Source: Actinomadura sp. K4S16 (lineage in GTDB: Bacteria > Actinomycetota > Actinomycetes > Streptosporangiales > Streptosporangiaceae). From it: a DNA stretch of 64,000 nt. The position numbers and the translations under genes were made by a program. Numbering within the stretch: the stretch's first letter is position 1; every line of letters starts with the position of its first letter. The stretch lies in NCBI RefSeq assembly GCF_008327685.1, contig NZ_BDDE01000018.1:124001-188000 (forward strand), given 5' to 3'. This document shows, one piece after another, positions 32,501-41,187 of the stretch. The notes under the pieces are model-generated. The model saw nothing but the letters and a program-made list of their open reading frames with translations, ran no database searches and was not told the origin of the DNA.

Positions 32501-32540
32501 CCCCGGTATGACGACTGCGCCCCAGGTATGACGACGGCGG
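32501..32540. promoter_or_regulatory. two 20-bp direct repeats with GGTATGACGAC
   Basis: CCCCGGTATGACGACTGCGC (32501-32520) and CCCAGGTATGACGACGGCGG (32521-32540) follow each other with an exact 20-bp period, two helical turns. The site is between the response regulator gene and DUF1023 copy 2, ~105-145 bp before the start of the latter. Confidence 0.55.
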
Positions 32541-32547
32541 CCGGGCG

Positions 32548-33213
32548 TCAGTCGCCGGGCCGCACCAGCCCCACCTCGTAGGCGTAGACGATCGCCTGCG
32601 GGCGGTCCCGCAGCCCGAGCTTCATCAGGATCCGCCCGAAGTGGGTCTTGACGGTCTGCTCGGCGACGACGAGCCGCCCCGCGATCTCGCCGTTGGACAG
32701 CCCGCGCGCCACCAGCGCGAGCACCTCGGTCTCCCGCTGGGTCAGCTGCTCCAGCCGCTTGCGGGACGGCGCGCGGGGGCCGCCGAGCCGGGAGAACTCC
32801 GCGATGAGCCGCCGCGTGACCGACGGGGACAGCAGCGCGTCGCCCGCCGCCACCACCCGCACCGCGTCGGACAGCTCGGTCGCGGACGCGTCCTTGAGCA
32901 GGAACCCGCTGGCTCCCGCCCGCAGCGCCTCGTAGACGTAGTCGTCGAGGTCGAACGTCGTCAGCATGAGGACCTTCGGGGCGTCCTCCCCGGCGTCCGC
33001 GAGGAGCCGGCGGGTCGCCTCCAGGCCGTCCATCACCGGCATCCGGACGTCCATCAGCACCACGTCGGGACGCAGCTCCGCGATGCGGCGCAGGCCCTCG
33101 GCGCCGTCGGCGGCCTCGCCCGCGACCTCGATGTCGGGCTGGGCGTTCAGCAGCACGCCGAAGCCGGTGCGCACCATGCCCTGGTCGTCGACGATCACGA
33201 CCCGGATCGTCAC
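32548..33213 (-). CDS. NarL/FixJ-type response regulator
   Basis: 221 residues. Receiver domain 1-120 with Asp55 (VVLMDVRMP), Thr and Lys in the usual places (MLTTFD; FLLKDA). LuxR-type helix-turn-helix at about 150-215 (TQRETEVLALVARGLSNGEIA; VKTHFGRILMKLGL). The start overlaps the kinase stop by 4 bp (ATGA), so it forms a cognate pair. Confidence 0.94.
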   Translation of the reverse strand: MTIRVVIVDDQGMVRTGFGVLLNAQPDIEVAGEAADGAEGLRRIAELRPDVVLMDVRMPVMDGLEATRRLLADAGEDAPKVLMLTTFDLDDYVYEALRAGASGFLLKDASATELSDAVRVVAAGDALLSPSVTRRLIAEFSRLGGPRAPSRKRLEQLTQRETEVLALVARGLSNGEIAGRLVVAEQTVKTHFGRILMKLGLRDRPQAIVYAYEVGLVRPGD

Positions 33214-34523
33214 GTCGCTTCCCGCGCCTTCACCGGCAGCGATGCGGTCACGGCGAATCCTCCCTCGGGGGTGGGGCGGGCGGTGAGCTCGCCGCCCAGC
33301 GCGGCGGCCCGCTCCCGCATCCCGACCAGCCCGTGGCCGCCGCCCGGAAGGGGCGGCACGGAGCCTCGGCCCCCGGCGGGCGGGCCGTTGACGACGCCGA
33401 GCAACACTACGCCGCCATCACCGGAAGCGCCGCCATCACCGGAAGCGCCGTCATCACAGGACACTTCGACCTCGACCCGGGAACCGGGCGCGTGCCGCAT
33501 GGCGTTGCTCAGCGCCTCCTGGAGGATCCGGTAGGCGGTGAGCCCGACGCCGGGGGGAAGCCCGGCGAGGTCGCCGCTCAGTCGCGTCTCGACGCGCAGG
33601 CCGGCGCCGCGCGCGTTGCCGACCAGCTCGTCCAGGCGCGCCAGGCTGGGCTGCGGTGCGGTCTCTGCGCCGTCCTCCGCGCGCAGGACGCCGAGGACGC
33701 GGCGCAGCTCCGTCAGCGCGTCCAGCGCGGTCGCGCGGATCTCGGCGAGGTCGCGGCGCGTCTCGTCCGGGACGGACTCCACCTTGTACGGCGCCGCCTC
33801 CGCCTGGATCGCGATCATCGACATGTGGTGGGCGACGACGTCGTGCAGCTCCCGAGCGATCCGCTGCCGCTCGGTCAGCACAGCCTCGGCGTCCTGGTGC
33901 CGCTTCTCCTGCTCGGCCAGCTCGCGCCGGGACGTCTGCCGGACCCGGACGGCATAGCCCACCGTGAGCGCCAGCAGGAGCAGCACCGACGCCCCGGGCC
34001 CGGTCTCCGGGGCCTTGATCCACAGCCCGGCGAACGAGATGAGCCCGACGCCCAGCGTGATGTCGCGCGAGCAGCGCACCGCGACCGTGTACACGGCCAC
34101 GAGCGCCGCGACCGAGCCCGCCGGGACGAAGGGGACGGTCAGCCAGCCGTCGACGTCGATCAGCGCCATCGCCAGGAAGCTCAGCCGCCACGCGCCGAGC
34201 GGATGCCGGTCGCGCAGCGCCAGCGGCGCCGTCACCGCCACGGCGATGAACAGCTTCGTCCCGTCGGACACGTAGATGCCGCGCCGCAGCGTCTCGGTGG
34301 ACAGCAGCGACACCGTCCCGGCGACGAGCCCGACGGTGAGGGCCAGTCCGAACAGGTTCGTCACCAGCCCGTACGGCAGCCGCCCGACGCCGATGTACCG
34401 CGTCCAGCGCAGCAGCAGCGGCCACGGCCGGTTCAGCGGGGCCGGGTCCGCCCTGCCGGTCACGGCGGCGGCGAGCAGCACGTCCCGCAGGACGCCGCGC
34501 AGTGTGAGGTTCTCGCCCGCCAT
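33210..34523 (-). CDS. NarL-type sensor histidine kinase
   Basis: 437 residues from ATG 34523 (GTG 34553 is a longer alternative). Four to six membrane segments occupy about 50-195. HisKA_3 is ERQRIARELHDVVAHHM with phospho-acceptor His227, and the ATPase domain is at the end (GHGLVGMRERAAALGGEL). A Gly/Asp/Ser loop within the ATPase domain (GASGDGGASGDGG) comes from an 18-bp tandem repeat. No periplasmic domain is obvious, so it likely senses membrane or cytoplasmic state. Confidence 0.92.
   Translation of the reverse strand: MAGENLTLRGVLRDVLLAAAVTGRADPAPLNRPWPLLLRWTRYIGVGRLPYGLVTNLFGLALTVGLVAGTVSLLSTETLRRGIYVSDGTKLFIAVAVTAPLALRDRHPLGAWRLSFLAMALIDVDGWLTVPFVPAGSVAALVAVYTVAVRCSRDITLGVGLISFAGLWIKAPETGPGASVLLLLALTVGYAVRVRQTSRRELAEQEKRHQDAEAVLTERQRIARELHDVVAHHMSMIAIQAEAAPYKVESVPDETRRDLAEIRATALDALTELRRVLGVLRAEDGAETAPQPSLARLDELVGNARGAGLRVETRLSGDLAGLPPGVGLTAYRILQEALSNAMRHAPGSRVEVEVSCDDGASGDGGASGDGGVVLLGVVNGPPAGGRGSVPPLPGGGHGLVGMRERAAALGGELTARPTPEGGFAVTASLPVKAREAT
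33411..33464. repeat. 18-bp tandem repeat in the kinase gene
   Basis: GCCGCCATCACCGGAAGC is present twice exactly (33411-33428, 33429-33446) with a degenerate third copy (33447-33464). It encodes a Gly/Asp/Ser loop in the ATPase domain. Confidence 0.9.
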
Positions 34524-34582
34524 GGGGACCAGGCTAGGGAGCCCCGGTCTCACTCGGATGACACCGGGGTGGGACGTGCCGG

Positions 34583-34594
34583 GTCATACCTGGG
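34583..34594. promoter_or_regulatory. GTCATACCTGGG element in the divergent promoter
   Basis: The reverse complement CCCAGGTATGAC equals 12 bases of the second 20-bp repeat at 32521-32532. It lies 60 bp before the kinase ATG and 14 bp before the PHP gene. A weaker ATGACACCGGGG is at 34558-34569. Confidence 0.5.
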
Positions 34595-34607
34595 TACGGT
34601 GCGAGGG

Positions 34608-35636
34608 GTGGAGCCCGTCGAAGCGCTGCGCCGCATCGCGTTCCTTCTGGAGCGCGCCCACGAGCCGACCTACCGCGTGCGGGCCTTCCGCACCGCCGCC
34701 GACCGCGTGGAGGAGACGGCCCCGGACGAGCTGGCCGACCGCGCCCGCGACGGGACGCTCACCGCGCTGCCCGGCATCGGCAAGGTCACCGCCCTGGTGG
34801 TCGAAGAGGCGCTGCGCGGCGAGACCCCTGTCTACCTGCGGCGACTGGAGGCCACCGAGGGCGAGCCGCTGGACGAGGCCACGGCCGCGCTCCGCTCCGC
34901 GCTGAAGGGCGACCTGCACACCCACAGCGACTGGTCGGACGGCGGGTCCCCGATCCTGGAGATGGCCGAGACCGCCCGCTTTTTGGGCCACGAGTACCTC
35001 GCGCTCACCGACCACTCGCCGCGCCTGAAGGTCGCCAACGGCTTGTCCGCCGACCGCCTGCGCCGCCAGCTCGACGTCGTGGCCGAGCTCAACGAGTCCC
35101 TGGCGCCCTTCCGCATCCTGACGGGCATCGAGGTCGACATCCTGGAGGACGGCGCCCTCGACCAGGAGCCCGACCTGCTCGACCGCCTGGACGTCGTCGT
35201 CGCCAGCGTCCACTCCAAGCTCCGCATGGACCGCGTCGCCATGACCAAGCGGATGGTCGCCGCGATCGCGAACCCGCGCGTGAACGTCCTCGGCCACTGT
35301 ACGGGGCGCATCGTGAAGGCCGGCGGCAAGCGCGGCGGCCTGCGCCCGGAGTCGGAGTTCGACGCCGCCCTCGTCTTCGACGCCTGCGCCGCCTACGACG
35401 TCGCCGTCGAGATCAACTCGCGCCCGGAGCGCCTCGACCCGCCGAAGCGCCTGCTGCGCCTGGCGGTCGAGGCGGGCTGCCGGTTCTCCGTCGACTCCGA
35501 CGCCCACGCGCCCGGGCAGCTCGACTGGCAGCCGTTCGGCTGCGAGCGAGCCGCCCGGTGCGGCGTCCCCGCGTCCCGGATCGTCAACACGCTTGCCGTC
35601 GACGACCTCCTCACCTGGACGCGCTCGAAACTCTGA
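34608..35636 (+). CDS. PHP domain phosphoesterase (PolX-type)
   Basis: 342 residues from GTG 34608. The N-terminal ~90 residues have a helix-hairpin-helix (LTALPGIGKVTALVV) as in PolX. The PHP domain has GDLHTHSDWSDGG (His104, His106), LTDHSPR, GIEVDILEDG, VHSK, LGHCTGRI and SVDSDAHAP, all metal ligands. No polymerase domain is present. It likely hydrolyses DNA or nucleotide phosphoesters in repair; annotated relatives are also called histidinol phosphatase-like. GTG 34599 is an alternative start. Confidence 0.88.
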   Translation: MEPVEALRRIAFLLERAHEPTYRVRAFRTAADRVEETAPDELADRARDGTLTALPGIGKVTALVVEEALRGETPVYLRRLEATEGEPLDEATAALRSALKGDLHTHSDWSDGGSPILEMAETARFLGHEYLALTDHSPRLKVANGLSADRLRRQLDVVAELNESLAPFRILTGIEVDILEDGALDQEPDLLDRLDVVVASVHSKLRMDRVAMTKRMVAAIANPRVNVLGHCTGRIVKAGGKRGGLRPESEFDAALVFDACAAYDVAVEINSRPERLDPPKRLLRLAVEAGCRFSVDSDAHAPGQLDWQPFGCERAARCGVPASRIVNTLAVDDLLTWTRSKL

Positions 35637-35639
35637 CGA

Positions 35640-36284
35640 TCAGCGAGGTCCCCGGTGGATGTGCCCGGGGAAGGAGGCGCCCTTGGCGGTGATCTCCACG
35701 GGATGGAACTCCTCGGGGGCCAGGCCCTCGAAACCGGTCTCGACGATGTCGCTGTAGAGGGAGGAGGAGACGATCAGGGCCATCTCGCGGACGGGATCGG
35801 CCCGCAGCTCGTCCCGGAGCTCCTGGGAGTCGAGGAGCCGGGCGACGACGATCGGCGCGCGGCCCACCGCCCCGAACAGCCCGCCCGACAGGGGGCCGTG
35901 GTGCATCGCCACCCGCAGCCTGATCGGCGGCGTGCGCTCCCGGTTGAGCCCGGCGAGCGCGGCGGCCAGGGCGCGCGGATAGGACACGAGCACCAGCAGC
36001 CCGTCGGTGTCGGGGGGAAGGATCGCCATCTCGCCGTCCCCGCCGACCTGCCGTAACCAGGTGCGCCGGTCGAGACCGGCCGCGGCCGCCGCGGTCTCCA
36101 GCACCTCGTGCAGATCCAGCTGGACCTGCTTCTGCTGCGCCGTGCTCAGCCTGCTGAAACCCTCGACGTCGACCGCGATGAGGAAGTGGTATGTCAGTCG
36201 GTCGGTCACCGGCACGGTGAACGGCGTGTCCGCCGGGTCCGGCGCCGTGCTCGTCGCCGCCGTGTTCGTCGCTGCACCGCTCAT
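35640..36284 (-). CDS. degenerate class III nucleotidyl cyclase-like protein
   Basis: 214 residues, soluble. The core resembles the cyclase homology domain: FLIAVDVEGFSRLS holds metal ligand Asp39, and RQVGGDGEMAILP holds Asp83. But in IVVARLLDS the conserved Asn three residues before the Arg is Val, and the usual substrate-binding Lys is not evident, so catalytic activity is doubtful. It may be a nucleotide-binding or regulatory relative. It is convergent with the PHP gene (3-bp gap). Confidence 0.65.
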   Translation of the reverse strand: MSGAATNTAATSTAPDPADTPFTVPVTDRLTYHFLIAVDVEGFSRLSTAQQKQVQLDLHEVLETAAAAAGLDRRTWLRQVGGDGEMAILPPDTDGLLVLVSYPRALAAALAGLNRERTPPIRLRVAMHHGPLSGGLFGAVGRAPIVVARLLDSQELRDELRADPVREMALIVSSSLYSDIVETGFEGLAPEEFHPVEITAKGASFPGHIHRGPR

Positions 36285-36404
36285 CCGCTACTCCGGTGTG
36301 CGGCCTGGCGATCGTGGTACCCCGGTTCTCATCACACCCCTGCCTTCGGTCATGGCCGACGCGCCCACTGCCCCCGCTTCACATGTTGCGCGCCCGCAAG
36401 CATT

Positions 36405-36420
36405 CATGCAAGGTTGCATG
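36405..36420. promoter_or_regulatory. palindrome before the XRE gene
   Basis: CATGCAA-GG-TTGCATG has perfect 7-bp arms and lies next to TAGGGT (36421-36426), a possible -10 box. A weaker inverted repeat (TTGCG-CGCC-CGCAA) is at 36385-36398. Location suits autorepression. Confidence 0.45.
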
Positions 36421-36479
36421 TAGGGTTTCTTGAATCCGTGCACGAGTGTTTTCAGGCCGAGAGTTCTCAGGAGGAGGAC

Positions 36480-37331
36480 ATGGCGGTGCGCCAGTCGCCG
36501 TCCGTGCGAGCCCGGCAGCTCGCCCGCGAGCTGCGCGGCCTGCGCACCCGCGCCGGAGTGACGATCGACCAGGTCGCCGCGGAGATGAACTGGTCGACGG
36601 CCAAGGTCTCCCGGATCGAGACCGCCTACACGCTGATCACCGTCGCGGACCTGCAGCGCCTGCTCGCCTTCTACGGGGTGGACGAACCCGCGGTGGAGCG
36701 CTACATCAAGCTGGCCAGGGCGGCGCGCGAACGCGGCTGGTGGGAGACCTACGGCGACACGCTCGGGGAGCGCTACGCCGCCTTCATCGGCCTGGAGGCC
36801 GACGCGCAGGCGATGCAGTCCTACCGGGTGGCGATCATCCACGGGCTGCTGCAGACGGCCGACTACACCCGGGCCTGCATGATGGCCAACGTCCCCGCGC
36901 TGTCTCCCGGCGAGGTCGACCGGCAGGTGGAGATCCGGTTGAAGCGGCAGGCCCGGCTGCGGTCCCTGGAGGCGATGGAGCTCTTCGCCGTCCTGGACGA
37001 GGGCGCGCTGCGCCGCCGGATCGCCGGCGATGAGGTGATGCGGGGCCAGTTGGAGTACCTGCTGGAGGTCGGGAAGCTGTCGAATGTGAGAATTCTGGTC
37101 ATTCCTTTCGACAACGGCTACCCTGGCGGTCTCACGGACTTCAGCATTCTGAGATTCCAGGAGCCCGAGTACCCGGATATCGTTTACATCGAGCAGATGG
37201 GCGGTAGTCTCATCATCGAGGACGAACGTCAGGTCTTTCGTTATACGAATGCGTTCGAGAAAATCTGCGGCAATGCGCTCGACGAGACCGCCTCGCGTGA
37301 CCTCATCGACCGCATCGCCAGGGAATACTAG
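36480..37331 (+). CDS. XRE-family regulator with DUF5753 domain
   Basis: 283 residues from ATG 36480 with a strong AGGAGGA. The helix-turn-helix is at about 12-70 (LARELRGLRTRAGVTIDQVAAEMNWSTAKVSRIE), followed by DUF5753 (YRVAIIHGLLQTADYTRACM; FAVLDEGALRRRI; YLLEVGKLSNVRILVIPF). It sits 21 bp before a DUF397 gene. The XRE/DUF397 pairing (BldC/WhiJ-like) is typical of Streptomyces and Actinomadura, where many paralogous pairs regulate development. Confidence 0.92.
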   Translation: MAVRQSPSVRARQLARELRGLRTRAGVTIDQVAAEMNWSTAKVSRIETAYTLITVADLQRLLAFYGVDEPAVERYIKLARAARERGWWETYGDTLGERYAAFIGLEADAQAMQSYRVAIIHGLLQTADYTRACMMANVPALSPGEVDRQVEIRLKRQARLRSLEAMELFAVLDEGALRRRIAGDEVMRGQLEYLLEVGKLSNVRILVIPFDNGYPGGLTDFSILRFQEPEYPDIVYIEQMGGSLIIEDERQVFRYTNAFEKICGNALDETASRDLIDRIAREY

Positions 37332-37352
37332 AAGAACAGTGAATCTCCGTTA

Positions 37353-37577
37353 ATGACGACGACGTCTCATGGTGCCGCCCTCGCATGGCGAAAGAGCACC
37401 CGCAGTGCCTCCGCTGACGAATGCGTCGAACTGGCGGCGCGCGCCGCGGTCGGCAGCCCGGATCCGGTCGTGTTCGTCCGTGATTCCAAGGCGCCGGGCG
37501 GAGCGGTTTTCTGTTTCGGAGGGGCCGAGTTCGCCGCTTTTCTGGCCCGGGTGAAACGCGGCGAACTCGACCTGTGA
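37353..37577 (+). CDS. DUF397 domain protein
   Basis: 74 residues. LAWRKSTRSASADECVELA, VFVRDSKAPGG and FAAFLARVKRGEL are the DUF397 pattern (WRKSSyS...CVEVA.....v.VRDSKdP.gp.L.f....w..Fl..vr.g). It is the small antagonist or partner of the preceding XRE regulator. Confidence 0.92.
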   Translation: MTTTSHGAALAWRKSTRSASADECVELAARAAVGSPDPVVFVRDSKAPGGAVFCFGGAEFAAFLARVKRGELDL

Positions 37578-38101
37578 GACGTCAGCCGCCGAGGCGTGGA
37601 CCATGCGCATGATGGTCTCGATCTGCTTGCCGCCCTTCATGTCGTAGGCGGTGTCGCCGCCGTAGCCCCACCAGTTCCAGCAGCCCTGGGGGTTGCCGCC
37701 CAGCCAGCTGGACGCGGTGGCCTGCGGATACAGGACGATCATGCCGTTGGTGTCGGCGTACTCGTTGAGGTAGGTCTTCGTCGCGAACGTGTTCGCGACG
37801 ACGCCGCGCCCCTGCTGGCATCCGTGCAGCGCCACCATCAGCCTGCACGGCGGAGGCCATCCCGAAGTGGAGACGGGACGAAACGCGGCCCGAAGCACCG
37901 GAGCCCAGCCCTCGCCGCAACCACGCGACGACCTCAAGGTTGCGATCGCGTCCGAGGGCAGGGGCGAGCGAAGCGAGACCCTGATCGCGCAGCGAGCCGC
38001 AAGGCGAGTCGGAGCGATGCCAGCGATCGCCCGCGTTTATCGACGGTGGAGGGCCGCCAAGGCCCGAAGGAGGAGAAAACGCAATAAATAGGGGTGTTCC
38101 C
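37578..38101. other. gene-poor stretch with a GAGCGAAGCGAG-rich block
   Basis: The left part is the depolymerase remnant. From about 37850 to 38090 the sequence contains GAGCGAAGCGAG, CGAGCCGCAAGGCGAG and Arg/Lys codons. A plus-strand frame ends ARRRRKRNK at 38091 but has no convincing start. Its nature is unclear. Confidence 0.5.
37580..37847 (-). pseudogene. C-terminal remnant of a PHA/PHB depolymerase
   Basis: Minus-strand reading gives LMVALHGCQQG, LNEYADTNGMIVLYPQA, NPQGCWNWWGYGGD and KQIETIMRMV, which are the hallmarks of the end of type 2 short-chain PHA depolymerases. About 200 N-terminal residues, with the lipase box, are missing. Upstream sequence is unrelated low-complexity DNA, and there is no proper stop after MRMV. 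A broken gene, probably removed by deletion or replacement. Confidence 0.7.
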
Positions 38102-38104
38102 CTA
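38075..38104 (-). terminator. Rho-independent terminator of the esterase gene
   Basis: On the minus strand TAGGGG-AACA-CCCCTA forms a 6-bp hairpin that begins at the stop codon, followed by TATTTATTGCGTTTT, a T-rich tail rare in this GC-rich DNA. Confidence 0.7.
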
Positions 38105-39463
38105 GCTGAGGGAGCAGGTGTTCACGGGGTCGCCCGACGTGGGGCGGGGGAGCGTGGCGCTCTTCGGTGGGGTGGTGCCGTTCTGCGTCCGGGACTCCAT
38201 GGCCGTGAAGGCCGTGCGCATGCAGGGCAGGAGCGGGCGCAGGCGGTCGGGGAAGGAGTCGTAGAGGCCGTCGACGTGGTTGGCGGCCTCCAGGCGGTAG
38301 TAGCGGTAGGGCGCCTTCCCCTTGGCGCGGACGAGTTTCGCGTAGACGTCGGAGTCGGTGGTGATGGGCAGGAGCGAGTCGTAGGTGCCGTGCAGGGTGA
38401 TCAGGGGCTTGCGGATCCTGCCCGTGAGCGCCACGCGGGCGACGGCACGGCGGACCTCCTTCGGACGTGCGGCGTAGTTGTAGTCGGCCTCCTCTCCGGT
38501 GTAGGCCGGGTCGAACTCTTGGCGGTAGATGCGCTGGGTGAGCTCCCAATAGACCTGGTTGTGGAACGGCCAGAGGAACTCCGAGCCCGGGGCGAGACCG
38601 GCGTTCAGGAGCGCCTCGTGCGCGGACGGGTCGCCGGTGGCCGCGTAGGACGGGTAGGCGCGCAGGATCTTCGGCAGGTAGGTGAACAGGTTGGGGCCGT
38701 CGGCGCGCCAGAGCGTGCCTTCCGCGTCGATCCCGCCGTCGTACAGCTCCGGGCGGTTCTCCAGCTGCCACCGGACGAGGTAGCCGCCGTTGGAGATGCC
38801 CGCCGCGTAGGTGCGGCGAGGAGTCCGGCCGTAGCGCTGCGCCACGACCTTCTTGGCGGCCCGCGTCAGCTGCGTCACCCGGTCGTTCCACTCCACGACG
38901 GCGTCGCCTGGGCGGCGGCCGTCCTTGTAGAACTCGATGCCGCTGTTGCCCTTGTCCGTCGCGGCGTAGGCGTAGCCCTTGGCGAGCGCCCAGTCGGAGA
39001 TGGTGAAGTCGTTGGCGTACTGGCGCCGGTTGCCGGGCGAGCCGGCGACGACGAGCCCGCCGTTCCAGCGCTCGGGCAGGCGGATGACGAACTGGGCGTC
39101 GTGGTTCCAGCCGTTGTTGGTGTTGAACGTCGAGGTGTCCGGGAAGTAGCCGTCCAGCTGGATGCCCGGGACGCCCGACGGGTTGCGCGTGCCCGCGGCG
39201 TGCAGCCCGGCCCAGTCGGCGGGGACGGTGTGGCCGGAGCCGACCGTCCCGGCGGTCGTGAGGTCGTCGAGGCAGGCGGCCGCCTGCTTCTCCGCTCCCG
39301 GCACCGCGAGCCCGGACGCGCAGCCTGGGCTCTGCCGCGCGCCGGCCTGCGGGGCCTGCGCGTGCGCGGCCAGGGGAAAGGCCAGGGCCGCGGTGAGGGC
39401 GCCGGCCACGGTGCCGGCGGTAAGGGCGGTGCCAGCGGTAAGGGCGGGGCGGACGATCGGCAT
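38102..39463 (-). CDS. secreted tannase / 3-hydroxybutyrate-oligomer hydrolase-like esterase
   Basis: 453 residues. Signal peptide 1-36 (LTAALAFPLAAHAQA). The mature part has RRTYAAGISNGGYLVRWQ with likely nucleophile Ser224 in G-I-S-N-G-G, a late LHGTYDSLLPI (Asp), and EAANHVDGLYDSFPDR (His). Several Cys could form disulfides. It resembles tannase/feruloyl esterase and 3HB-oligomer hydrolase families. The neighbouring PHA-depolymerase remnant and the 3-hydroxybutyrate dehydrogenase at 46356 favour a role in 3-hydroxybutyrate oligomer use; the substrate is unproven. Confidence 0.75.
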   Translation of the reverse strand: MPIVRPALTAGTALTAGTVAGALTAALAFPLAAHAQAPQAGARQSPGCASGLAVPGAEKQAAACLDDLTTAGTVGSGHTVPADWAGLHAAGTRNPSGVPGIQLDGYFPDTSTFNTNNGWNHDAQFVIRLPERWNGGLVVAGSPGNRRQYANDFTISDWALAKGYAYAATDKGNSGIEFYKDGRRPGDAVVEWNDRVTQLTRAAKKVVAQRYGRTPRRTYAAGISNGGYLVRWQLENRPELYDGGIDAEGTLWRADGPNLFTYLPKILRAYPSYAATGDPSAHEALLNAGLAPGSEFLWPFHNQVYWELTQRIYRQEFDPAYTGEEADYNYAARPKEVRRAVARVALTGRIRKPLITLHGTYDSLLPITTDSDVYAKLVRAKGKAPYRYYRLEAANHVDGLYDSFPDRLRPLLPCMRTAFTAMESRTQNGTTPPKSATLPRPTSGDPVNTCSLS

Positions 39464-39724
39464 TCCGGCTCCTCGGGACGGATGTCAGGTGCCAGCCATG
39501 GTGGGCGCCGCTTGTGACCGCTGCCACGTGGACCGCCCACATATCCGGCGAAGCCGCCATGTGCCCGTGGTCGTGACCTGCGCGTGATGTGGCTCACACC
39601 CGTATCAGGCCGTCCGAATGTGGGCCCCGGTCACATGGTCCGGTCCGCGGGTCCCACCTAGCGTTCCCGGTCACGGCGGCCCGAGTGTGGTTCGGGCCGT
39701 CCACGACGAGCGCGAGGAGGGCGC

Positions 39725-40484
39725 ATGGGCGACCCGGACCGAAAGGCCCCGGTGCTGGCGGCGCGCGGCCTGGTCAGGGAGTTCCGCGGCTTCAGGGCCG
39801 TGGACGGGGTGGACCTCGACATCGCCGAAGGGTCCGTCCACGCGCTGGTGGGGCCGAACGGCGCCGGCAAGACCACGCTGTTCAACCTGCTGACCGGATT
39901 CCTGAAGCCGACCGCGGGCAGCGTGCGGCTCGGCGCGCACGAGCTGGCCGGGCGGCGCCCGGAGCTGATCGCGAAGCTCGGCCTCGCCAGGTCCTTCCAG
40001 ATCACGAGCCTGTTCGCGGAGCTGACCCCGCGCCAGCACGTCGAGCTCGCGCTCGCCGGGCGGACGGGCCTCGGCTGGCGGTTCTGGCGGTCGGACAAGG
40101 CCCTCGACCGCCACTCCGACCGCGCCGCCGAGCTGCTCGGGCAGGTCGGGCTGGACGGGCACGCGGACGTGCCGGCCGGATCCCTGGCGTACGGCCGCAA
40201 GCGCGCCCTCGAACTGGCGCTGGCCCTCGCGCTGGACCCGAAGGTGCTGCTGCTGGACGAGCCGACCGCCGGCATGGGCGTCGAGGACGTCGGCCGCACC
40301 GTCGACCTCATCAAGAAGGTGCGGGACGGGCGGACCGTGGTCATGGTCGAGCACAACATGAGCGTCGTCTCCAGCCTCGCCGACCGGGTCACCGTCCTCC
40401 AGCACGGCCAGGTCCTCGTGGAGGGCCCCTACGCCGAGATCCGCCACGACCCCCGCGTCGTCACCGCCTACCTCGGAGACTCCA

Positions 40485-40498
<14 letters not shown>
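39725..40498 (+). CDS. livG: branched-chain amino acid type ABC transporter ATP-binding protein
   Basis: 257 residues. Walker A GPNGAGKT (43-50), signature LAYGRKRALELA in place of LSGGQ (usual in LivG), Walker B VLLLDEPTAG, and the H-loop VEHNM. GAGGAGG precedes ATG 39725. First gene of livGFKHM; it energises uptake through LivHM. Overlaps livF by 14 nt. Confidence 0.93.
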
Positions 40499-41177
<679 letters not shown>

Positions 41178-41187
41178 GGAGACCCCG

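Noticed and set aside
37789-38091. Arg-rich 100-residue ORF ending ARRRRKRNK
   Set aside because: It runs antisense through the depolymerase remnant, has no ribosome site, and its end coincides with the terminator of the esterase gene.
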